NCBI GenBank assembly: GCA_023653785.1
Contig: JAMKCH010035279.1
Location: 186,001-250,000, forward strand
Source of the DNA: Ophioderma brevispina
Taxonomy: Eukaryota; Echinodermata; Ophiuroidea; Amphilepidida; Ophiodermatidae
DNA: 64,000 nucleotides
Direction: 5' to 3'
Shown in pieces: positions 37,460 to 47,419 of this stretch. A program made the position numbers and the translations under genes. Numbering within the stretch: position 1 is the stretch's first letter; the number at the start of each line of letters is the position of its first letter. The notes beneath the pieces are model-generated. The model did no database searches, had not been told where the DNA came from, and saw only the letters and a program-made list of their open reading frames with translations.

Positions 37460-37670
37460 CAGTGGCGTAACAGGCGGGGGGGGGGGGGCAGGGGGACAGG
37501 TTGCCCCCTGACGACTTTGGCCGGGAAAACATTTGCAAAAATCATGCTAAATCAGCCGTTTTTTAGCCCTCTGACAGGGAAAAATTGGCCTTTTGACCCC
37601 CCTGAGAGGGAAAATTTCCCAAGACTGGGAAATTTGCCCCCTCAGAGCGGGCAGGCCCGTTACGCCACTG
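37460..37670. mobile_element. hAT-type MITE, 211 bp
   Basis: Perfect 12-bp terminal inverted repeats, 'CAGTGGCGTAAC' and 'GTTACGCCACTG', are flanked by a perfect 8-bp target duplication TCAACTGG (37452-37459, 37671-37678). The interior has a G-run and several 'CTGA(C/G)AGGGAAAA'-like words that form local inverted pairs. It shares terminal motifs with the 10587-11018 element and looks younger because its ends are exact. Confidence 0.95.
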
Positions 37671-37678
37671 TCAACTGG

Positions 37679-39455
37679 ACTAGACGAGCCCCAACGTAGA
37701 AACGAATATCACACGCTTTTATGCCATCATAACATTTCCTATTGTCCCACATATACTATTCCAGGTGTACGCCAATATTTCACAATCATATGAATATACT
37801 GCTGAAGAATGTTTATTATGGGCTCCTTTTATTTTCGGCGGGAAAAGGGGAAAATGACGGCAATATCTCGGTACTTTACCCGTTTAGCAGGTTGTTAGAT
37901 ATCTGCCTGTTTTGGGGCGAATATAAACACTTGAATGCTTACACTTATTTCCAAAAAATCATACGTCAAATCGGTTGTAAAATGTCTACCACACGCACCA
38001 ATATGTATAGCCACAAAGCATGCCCGCATTTTTCACTTAAATGTGGATACGTTACGTCTCCAATATTTACGTAAAGGATGCTTCGAGATCATTCCACCAA
38101 CTATGGAAACATTTCGCCACAGGCGAATTACCACATTGGAATTGTATTTGTGAAGTGAAAATGTGGGGATTTTGTGCGTCTGAATATGGTAGATCAATGC
38201 CGTGTGAGATTCATCCGTTTGGGAGTCGCTGCAGTATGACTTAAGAAAATGTTGTAGGCCTCAGGATATGGATCAAGGAACAAGTAAACTATGTCTAGTT
38301 CAGTCTAACATATTCTCTACGAAAACCCCATTCTGAAGTTTGATCGGGGTTATGCAGTTGAAATCAAAATACGGGTTCCAAGGCAAGGAAGGGAATTTGT
38401 TTTTCTTTGAAGAACATTTGATTAACCAAATAACCGCATCAGGTTGCCTCGAAATATAATTGAAAGTTATCCTAAGGCTTATGGCAATCCTACACTAGTG
38501 GGAGGAGTTGGATAATGTTTTGGTTCCGTAGGACATAATTCTTTTGAAAATGAAATCATGTGGATACAACACTGATATGCATCTTTTGCTAAAGAGACAT
38601 TCGAACATGGTAGTGGTTAGGCGACACCATAGTAAAACAAGTTGGATATTCTCTTTTCATAGGATCAAAATTACGATCCAAATTAGACAACATTGGATTA
38701 AAGGTAATCAACCATCATATATAGTTTTGTATCAGCACAAAATGAGTTTTCTTAACCCAAATTGAAAGACAGAATGAATATACTGATATTGTTATTGAGT
38801 TTTATGTTGAAAACATATGTTTTACCTTCATAAAGTTTAAAATGCAACAAGAAAGTTGCAACCCAACGAGTTTGTCGATGACATAGTAATAGTTTTATAT
38901 TCTTGAAATTATTCAAGCTCGTTCTCGTAGTCAATGAGGAATAGATCGGGTTACCTGTCCGTATGACCTGAAATATATTGGCAAATTGAATCTCATCATG
39001 TTATTTGTAATAAGAGCACTTGAAATGGTCTTTTCAGTTAGATACTCATATAATTTTTGTACTTTGTTATCTTTTTGTACGAGGTTTATCGGTCTGTTAT
39101 CGGTGCCTTGTAATATAATTATTCCGAAATTGCAAACAAAATGTCATATGCTATATGCGAAATTGTGGATGAGGGTTGTTACTAAGAGGGCAAGACTTGC
39201 TGACTTGAGGGTACATGACACGAAGCAAGGACTTAGTGTCAGCGATTTGAAATCTCGCCATGGTGTTGGACTTGATGACGTCACCACTTAAGTCACCGTT
39301 TCTCACTTTTCACTAGCTTGATGAGTCCAATCATCCGTCGTGTTAATTGTATTTTCTAAGTAGTCGTACGACTTATCATGATCATATTTTTCAACTGGCT
39401 TACCCTTAAATGGATAATTGTCTGATCCGCTTGACCACGCTTCTACCAGTTGTTT
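37679..39455. other. Unannotated stretch
   Basis: Short open frames up to 110 codons (37742-38074) have no recognisable domains. No RNA gene or repeat seen. Confidence 0.4.
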
Positions 39456-39620
39456 CCGGTGTAAAAGTAGAGCCGGGGAGCCATAGTCCGTGCTCCATAG
39501 ACGACAACGGAGTAAAACGTGAAACTAATGTTGGGTGAAGAGTCAACTGAGTCGAGTGCCCTATTCTTACCGTTGTAGGTGGACTATGAGTCCGGCGGAC
39601 TATAAGAACTTTTACACCTG
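39456..39620 (+). mobile_element. MITE family A, copy 4
   Basis: Nearly complete. Left end 'CCGGTGTAAAAGTAGAGCC' and right end 'GGACTATAAGAACTTTTAC' plus 'ACC'; core words 'gtgaaactaatgttggg' and 'gaagagtcaactgagtcg' are conserved. The ends of this copy pair better than those of copies 1 and 2. Confidence 0.85.
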
Positions 39621-40877
39621 AACGACGCTCACACAACAAGCTGATGTCGATGCCTAATCTTGCCCAGTTCAACATTGTTCAACTTTTCACCCAATTTCCA
39701 TATTTGTTGGGATTCAAGCGTACAAACGTTAATATCATCTACGTAAGTTTGAACGGGGATTGCTAAATGAAACTCATCAAATATATATTTCTTGAACCAA
39801 TCTTAAACAACATGTCTATTCCCAGTTTAAATGCAAAGACAGACCGCATACATTACTGTATTGTGCCACGCTCACGCTTAATGATGGGTGTCCATCCGCC
39901 TTTGCATTTAACGGCGAAACATGAATTCGTGTAATTATCTTTGAATATTTTGAAATAAATCTCTGTCATATCGACATCAATAAGTGCATGTTCCACGACG
40001 TGAAAGTTATCTAGAGTAAATCCAAACTTTATTGGACACAGTCCACTATCTGGGAGAGAAGGCATTTGGTATCCACAGAATCAATGACATCTCGAGAGGC
40101 CAAACTGGATATGTTTTACGTTTAACGTCTGGGCCCTTATCAAACACGCAGGCGCTATAGAGATTATGCAATTATTTGCAAGGTGTGTCTTTGTAATATT
40201 TCTATAATTTTAATGATTTTATGTTAAAAATTGTTGTATTCAACATTTTGCTGCCATTAGATATGTTTAAATAAAACTTACCCCTTAATAATTTCACTTG
40301 CGTCTGATGTCGCATTAAAACAATTTCGGCTCTTTCGATCAGGAACTTTCTGCCATTCCGATGTTTAAATTTAAATCCACGGCTTTCCAACCGTTTCCAG
40401 AGACTCGCTTCTCTCACCAGTGTAAAGTGTCAAGTTAAAATCTTGAGAGAGGGAGAGAAAGAGAGAGAGAGAGAGAGGTCAATCGTTTATCTAATGTGGG
40501 AAATTCCTTCCTCTGGTAGAATTGCCTTACGCTTGCCTGTCAAAATCGTAAATGTTTAGTCAGCCGTTTTGGTTTAAGAGTCTCTACAACGTTGCTGTGG
40601 CTATTCCTGTACATTTTTCCAGTCTCCCCATTAACATTAAAAATTAGCAAGGAGACTCCCCTTCCCTTCCAATTTGTCTTTTCGAAGAAGGTTTTTAAAG
40701 CTTGAAACAACACTGCAATATCATTGTGGCTGCCATGTTTGCAGAGACGACGTTGTACGTGAATGATTATAAAAATTCTTGAAATCAATTACGGATCACG
40801 TGTCGCGTGACAATATTCTGCCATAAGTTGGTGCCAACCCTTGTTTTTGAATAAAAATAATCCGTTAAAATTTGAAC
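39621..40877. other. Unannotated stretch with a GA microsatellite
   Basis: A GA-rich microsatellite lies at 40444-40478 ('gagagagagagagagag' core). No genes recognised. Minus-strand frames at 39853-40065, 40202-40417 and 40540-40788 have no domains. Confidence 0.5.
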
Positions 40878-41033
40878 GTCCCCTTAACTTCTTCAAAACG
40901 CACCTGACAAAAATCACGGAGCGGACTCCCAGCCTAGGGTCGTGGGAAAGTGCTCCGATCAGCTGACAACAAGCATACCGCTACCTCACTTTTTTGGGTG
41001 ATTGTCAGATTTTCCTCTAAGGGACGGTAGGGA
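40878..41033 (-). mobile_element. DNA transposon family B, second copy (inverted, partial)
   Basis: Reverse complement of the left ~150 bp of the 26284 element. The end reads 'AGGGACGGTAGGGA' followed by TA (41034-41035). Shared inner words, on the minus strand, are 'gaggaaaatctg.caatcacc', 'gtccgctccgtgattttt' and 'gttaag.ggacgtt'. Where the other end lies is unclear. Confidence 0.65.
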
Positions 41034-41261
41034 TATATGAGGCCTAAACCCTGTACTGGAAAAGTTCTGGGTGCAAAGCTTTCTTTTATCTTTCTTTTGA
41101 AACAATTTTGAACTCTAGCTTAGTCGCGAGTCTTGATGTAAAGTGCCGTATTAATTCCAAAAAGACACATTCACTTTTTTGACACAGTACAGGATTAAAA
41201 GTAACAAGCGATTAATCTGGGATTAAATGTCTAAATTAAAAAAAAAGAACCATTAACTGTT

Positions 41262-42550
41262 ACATCATAGATTGTATTAGCGACAGACGGAAGAAAGACC
41301 AGACACAGATTGTGGAGTAGCTAGCCATGGTAAAGCCCAGCATTATTACAATTTCTCAATCCCGGTTGCCTCTTGACACGGCATTTCATTAGGCACTGAA
41401 ATACGCAAGTGCTTATTTTGGACTAGTTCATCAATCCTGAAACCGGCGCCGCAATTACGTCCAGCCATCTAACAAACGGCACCGTGTAACCTGGTCCCTT
41501 TTATCTTTATCGAATTTAATGACTCAGTTCACCGCATAACGCCAGACAAGTTTGCATTAGGCACGCACAACGCGAGTGCTCACTTGAAGATAATTTATTT
41601 AATTAATCCTTGCATCATTATCCTAGAATTAACAAATCATATCCCGACAAACGTAGGCTTAGGCAAGTTTACAGTAGGCACTGCAATGCTCGAGTGCTAC
41701 TTGAGATACTTAGTTTTAATTCACCTTGCATACTTTTATCCTAGAATTAATCAAAATCATCTTTGCCGCCTCTTTTCATTCACCCCTAAAAAACCCAAAA
41801 ATTACACTACCATCAGCCCGGGAGGATGGTGGATGTGGAGCGAATTTCAACGAACGCAGGCTTTCAACCATAGCTAGAAGTGAGAGGGATGAAGGACGAG
41901 CGCCACCATGCGCCGAAGCCACCCGGGGAGGTTGGACTTGACCCAAAGATTAGGCAAGGAAGCCTTCGCAACTGTCTCTAATCAGATTAGCGTCGACAAG
42001 CTCCACTAATCTGTATGAGCGAACAGACGGAATGAAAGACCAATACACACGATGTGGAGTAGCTAGCCATGGTAAAGCCCAGCATTTATGACATTCGCAA
42101 TCCCGGTGCCCGCTTGACCGGGCAATTTTTCAGTAGCCCTGAATAACGCAAGTCTAGATTTGAGACTAAGTTCTCATCCTGAACCGGCGCCGCAATTACG
42201 TCAAGCGCATTCTAAAAACGGCACCGTGTACACTTGGCCTTTTATCCTTTATAGAATTAATGAAATCAGTATCACCGATAACGCCAGACAATTTGGCATT
42301 AGGCACTGCACTGCTCGAGTGCTAACTTGAGATCATTTATTTTTAATTACCTGGCATCCTTTTACCTAGAATTAATCAAATCCATTCGCCACATAACGTA
42401 GGCGTAATCAAAGGTTTACAGTAGGCACTGCACTGCTCGAGTGCTAACTTGAGGATAATTATTGTATTAACCTTGCATCCTTTTATCCTAGAATATCAAA
42501 ATCATATTCGCCAGCCTCTTTTCATTCACCCCTAACAAAAACGCAAGAAA
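41262..42550 (+). repeat. Direct duplication of a ~540-bp block with internal ~120-168 bp subrepeats
   Basis: Blocks 41262-41806 and 42001-42550 align in direct orientation (offset about 739 bp) through 'ggagtagctagccatgg', 'aaccggcgccgcaattacgt', 'aaacggcaccgtgta' and 'cctcttttcattcacccc'. Inside each block a subrepeat headed 'TTAGGCACTG..CTCGAGTGCT' occurs three times, near 41391, 41559 and 41675 and near 42133, 42301 and 42422, with matching spacing (168 and ~118 bp). The spacer 41807-42000 is unrelated. Copy differences are mostly 1-2 base indels. Confidence 0.85.
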
Positions 42551-44230
42551 AAACACCCGCAGGGCGCCACCCCGGAATTGGGGTTCCACCACAATTTCGG
42601 CCGCCATTCCACGGAATGAAATTGACCCCCTTTTCAATGACGGTGCCTAGTAAGTAAAGACCTGACAAGTGGTAGGCCTAAGGCCCACCCAGTTATTATT
42701 TTTTTCACCCAGTAATTCACCCTGCCCAATGTCCCAAAATGAATCCCCGTTAAAATATCTGCACACCCGTATACTGCCTGACTTAAAATTCATATTGATT
42801 AAGTTGAAGTGGGTCAAACCAAAACAAAATAAAAACAGTACCTGATGAATTTGGAAAGAAAGGACAAGATGATCCAGCTATGAGCCAAGTACAAACTGGC
42901 GAAATTGTATGATTTGACATATTATTTTGTTGCCCACGCTCTACTAAATTTTGTTAGATATTGCTATTATGTGGGCCTATGTGCTATATACTTCTCGTGT
43001 TAGATTATCTATTGTTTTCCAGTGCATTATTTTTCACGAATGCACTGGGTCTGTCGATAATGCACTGTCCATCAGAAATGCACGGTCCCATCAATATGCA
43101 CGCGGGTCACACAGTCACAACTCCTATTAGCTACTAGAAATTACGTCAATCATTTGATATCGAATTACTGCTCAATATTAAGTACATGCCTGCACCGTAT
43201 ATATACCCTCGACGAAACTAGATCTACAATCTATGGGTCAGTCCCAACTAATTATGGTGTTGAAGAAAATATTGGTTTCTCTTTTAAAGTATTAGTTGAA
43301 TTCATCATGCGTCAACCATTCCAAATAATGGATTTTTGTACTGTTTCTTTCCGAAACGCTTATATCTTAATTAACTAGACAAGCTTTTTTTACTCTCAAA
43401 GGACGATACTTTTGACATTAGAGATTGATCTTAAATAAAAAATAATAATGTTATAATTTGTCAAATTAGAAAGCCTTTAAGAGTTGCTGCGATACTGAAC
43501 TTCCCTACCTCTGTGCCGTGACGTCAGCGCTAGATTTGATGGCGCACAGTAAACCGCACCACTCTTGAAAGCGACGGCGTTTTTACAACGCGCGCACAAG
43601 ATGGCATACCTTGACGCGTGCTACAGCTGCGTCAATGTTATGACATCACTGCCCGGATGTAGAGGAATGGACTATATCATGTTCTATAATAATGTATGCC
43701 TGAGAATTAAGTGGTATACTTCAAGAACCCAAATTCACAATAAAATCGGTTTTCAATGCAGCAACGCAGTCAGGTTTTGTACATCATTCTGCGTTGGTCT
43801 TTAACTTAATACAGTGGGCATTGGAATGGTAGAAGAAAATTCATATGCATTTATATGAAATTTCACTGATGGTGGTTTCTTTTGGAAAAAGTGTAAGGGC
43901 AGTGGAAAGTCTATCTTTTCTTTCAATTTCATTGACGCGTTTCATCACTAATGTTTTTTTTGAACTGCCAGGGAGGTGCGAGAAAGATTAGCCACTCTAA
44001 GCGTCTAAGAGGTTCTGATTTTCTCGCAATTCCAGATCATTTCCAACAAATAATCAACAATGAATTGAGTCAAGGTCTTTTGGCCACTATTTATAGAGTT
44101 ATAATTTGGACATGTTGGAGTCTAGAAGGTTTTTAATGTATTTTAACAACCTACCTCAAAATTTAGATAAAATTCCGTTAAATTATTAATTTAATGTAAT
44201 AGTTTGAACGATGTTTTCTCAAAGTCTATG
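42551..44230. other. Unannotated stretch, with a CpG-richer patch at 43500-43640
   Basis: Between about 43500 and 43640 the sequence is richer in CG and contains the palindromic cyclic-AMP response element core TGACGTCA near 43519, followed by an ATG in 'acaagATGGc' (43601). The downstream 67-codon frame has no recognisable domain. This could be a promoter and first exon or chance. Elsewhere nothing was recognised. Confidence 0.25.
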
Positions 44231-44397
44231 ACGGATAAGGACCACGCCTCAGTGCATTCGACATGATAATTGCACTGACCCATACGGTCCAGTGGCAGGC
44301 AGCACTCGAGCTCCGGCTCTAGTGCTGCTGCATGACCCATTACCGGTTAGCGTGCGATTCTCCTGTCGAATGCCGAGGCCGAGACGGTCCTATCATT
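44231..44397. mobile_element. Hairpin MITE, ~167 bp
   Basis: The whole block folds on itself. Outer arms share 'ggacc', 'gcctc' and 'gcattcgaca' in inverted order; the centre is a strong palindrome, 'gcagcact' ... 'agtgctgc', around 'cgagctccggctct'. The middle of the arms carries related 'gcac' and 'acccat' words. No coding capacity. No target duplication identified. Confidence 0.7.
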
Positions 44398-44637
44398 ATC
44401 TATATGTTAATGTATTGCATTATTTACGTGCAACATGCTGGTTACTAATGGCCTGTATTCAATGACATTTTGACATAGGAAAGTGGCCCAAGTACCTTGG
44501 ATTACACAGTAGCCCATCATTTCCCAGTTTTTTCTTTTACTTGTTATCTCATTTGGTATTTTATCTTTGACTGTATTATCTTGCATGTACATGTACAGTG
44601 CATTATCTTGCAAGTAATTCAAGTAAATATTTTTAAG

Positions 44638-44765
44638 GTGTGTGCGTGTGTGTATGAGTGGGCGTGTGTGCAAATGTGAGGACGGGATTGTGTGCGTTGA
44701 GGTCTGGTGCCTGTGTCTGGATGGAGTAAGAGGTGAATGTAAATGTGCGGTGGGTGTGTGATGCT
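44638..44765 (+). repeat. GT-rich low-complexity tract
   Basis: Degenerate TGTG-rich sequence ('gtgtgcgtgtgtgtatgag' type). Frames across it are not considered coding. Confidence 0.8.
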
Positions 44766-45286
44766 GTTGTTGTTGTGTTATATAGGTATAGATGCAAATG
44801 AATGGTGTCTTGACATGTTAGACATGTGTTGTATGACATATTTATTTAGGCGTGTCAATATGTCGTTTGTATGCATATTTTCTTAATATTTTTAAGTTAA
44901 TTATGTAGAATAATTGTATAGTTAATGATGTGCCAGAACGGTTTTTTTTTGGGCTACCGATTCAAGTTTGGCTGTTAATAAACCAAAACTATAAACTAAC
45001 TATTTTAATGTTAAAATTAAAGTACCGCATATAAGAAATTATACATGATAATGAAGCTTTGTCGTTTACCTGTTTTAGTGAAAGCTATATGAATTGCAAA
45101 TTATAAATCCAACACAGAAAATCTATTTAAAGGTGTTACAGTACCCAGAGAATACCAAAGGCACCAACTTTTAAAACAAGTCAGTTATTTATTTAGCGAT
45201 CAGAACAGATGGGGTACAAAGAATTTGGAATGTCAAACATAAATAGACGATGACATTCAACAAATCCTGAATAAATAACCTTTAAA

Positions 45287-45500
45287 TCGGCACTGGCACA
45301 ATTCCACTAAATATGAAATCATCATTTTGCTTGGCAATGATGTCTAGGCAATTTGGAAGAATTAGAGATACCTTTACAATAAAATAAACATACCCAAAGG
45401 CAGATAGGGACATTTAATAAGAGGTTAAGACACCCAGGTAATGTGTAGGCTAACTTTTAAGTTTTCCATAAACTTATCAACAAATGTGTTTTATTTCATG
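45287..45500 (+). repeat. Diverged relic of the 2.7-kb array unit
   Basis: This segment matches the unit portion at 52186-52400: 'cactggcac' near 45293, 'aatgatgtct.g' (45340), 'gaa.tagagatac' (45360), 'aagaggttaaga' (45418) and 'gtgtaggctaac' (45444), in the same order and spacing. It is more divergent from the three tandem units than they are from each other, and lies about 1.9 kb upstream of the array. Confidence 0.6.
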
Positions 45501-46132
45501 AATGCATAGAACCATTTACTCATGATATTAACCAATCACCTTTGGCGGTGTTTCCCTGGTTACAAGCCATTTCTGCGGTCTGCCTGAATTAATGCCGCTG
45601 GCGGCATTACTTACAATTTAAAATCGTTCTGTTTACCCATAAGCGCGCTTGATTTGAGCTTACTAACGTAAGGTGAGGGCTAATGTTAACAATTGTAAAA
45701 AATATCAATTTGGGCAAAATCTATAGGGCGCACTATTTTAAATTGTGCCAGTTGGACCCTAATGCTAGGGGGGGGGGGGCTGCGTGCCCATATGGCTTAG
45801 ACTTAGTCACATGGCACAAAAACGTGACATTTGCAGTACGATGGTATTTTCCACTGTAGGTCGGGAACGCCTAACAATGTAATGTATGTGCCCAGTTCCT
45901 GGGTTAAAGTTTCTTTTATAACTCTATTGACCCGAATCCGTGGCTAACATAAAAACCTGTCAAACTTTGTACTTAACAAAGAGTTATCTACTATTGAAAA
46001 GAATATTGCCACCTGGCTTTGAAAGAGGACAACAAAAGAGTTGCTGCTACTATGTTAACTAGTGCGAGAGGCCCGCGCTTCGCGCGGTGTCTAACGCTCG
46101 CTGAGTAAACGGGATCGTGATCACTGTAAATA

Positions 46133-46312
46133 AGGCCTGTGTGGCAGGCGATATAGTCCTCCCGGGCTCACAGTCGGGGACCAATGGTGAACAATAGGGC
46201 AAATTCGATTCAGTTGACTTTCACGAACCATTAGTTTCACGCTTATTCCGTTGTCATCTATGGAGGTCCGGACTATGACACATGCCAGACTATGATTACT
46301 TTACACGGTCCT
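46133..46312 (-). mobile_element. MITE family A, copy 5 (reverse orientation)
   Basis: Inverted relative to the other copies: 'ggtgaacaatagggca', 'gattcagttgact', 'ccattagtttcacgctt', 'attccgtt' and 'ggactatgac' appear as complements of the core words. Left and right ends are decayed. Confidence 0.8.
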
Positions 46313-46735
46313 GAAACAGACGCGATCACCGGGGCGATCAATGATGAAGAGGTGACACAGTGGCCACACTACGCACAACACCAGGCTATGATAAACGACA
46401 ATGTTGGCATATTGGCCGCCTGTTCTAGCTTGACCGACCCCTCTAGTATATCGGTATGTGTGGGTATTGTGTATTGCCTTCAAATGAGGACGACTTTGAT
46501 TGGAACTCCTGGACGGAAAACTATTTGCCAAAACCGTATTTGAAGTACCTCAACGCAGAATTTCGACCCAAATCAAAGATGACAGTCTTCACATTTTGTT
46601 TTGTCAAAGAAGAAAACCAAACAACAACCAAACAAACAAAACATCCTATTGATTTCGTGTACCAAAACTTTAAGCTCATGGAGTTTCCCCTTGCCGGCCG
46701 ACATCGAATAATAAAATTTTAATTTGGGGAGGTAT
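46310..46735 (+). other. Candidate coding exon(s), function unknown
   Basis: An open frame reading 'ETDAITGAINDEEVTQWP' then 'HYAQHQAMINDNVGILAACS' ends at a plausible splice donor (tcg|GTATGT, about 46454). A second frame from about 46466 reads 'LPSNEDDFDWNSWTENYLP'. Both have balanced, protein-like composition, unlike most frames here. However, the first frame begins inside MITE A copy 5 and no family is recognised. It may be a fragment of a pseudogene or of a transposon. Confidence 0.2.
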
Positions 46736-47419
46736 TATTTGACAAGTTGCCACACATAATCAAGTAAGGACAAGAAAATTGATTGACAGAGGGCATGAGA
46801 TGCACCATATTGTGTATAAACTTGACCCATACGGGGGGTGGGGGCTTCCATCTTGGAGGTGAAGGGTATGTAAGGCTGTTAACTATATACTCCCCGCCTA
46901 AAAATTATAGAAGTACTGTATTTTAAAAAGGATGTAGGTATGTAGGTGAATTATAAAATAAAATTGCAAGGAGCGTTGTTCGCGTAATGTTTGCTATTGA
47001 ACTGTGTCCGTAATGCATTGATAACGAAAGCATGAGGGGAAAGTTTGAGAGATTTCTCCAGCTGGGCTTGGCGCGTTCATTTGAAAGGCAAGTTTGAGAC
47101 TGTTGATGGCCATTTCAAACATCGTTCGGAGTTTTTAGCGGGGAGGGAGTGGGAGTATCTTTGCCACGATTCAGCAAATTCTGTATTAGTTATAACACAT
47201 ATAAGTCGTAGTGGCATTTGAGATTGATTTCCAAATATTTGTGGGTCATTTGGGATGCCATCTAAAAAACGAAAAACAAAGGGCTATGCGTCTTTTGACT
47301 CATTTAAATGCATTTCACGCGCATCATGAAATAAAATTTGGAAAATGTTATAACAGAAAGACAAAAATTGACAAAAATTCATCTTTGAGCGAGTATACTA
47401 GCCTGACGCACGCAAAGAG
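46736..47419. other. Unannotated stretch
   Basis: No recognisable feature between the candidate exon and the tandem array. Confidence 0.4.
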
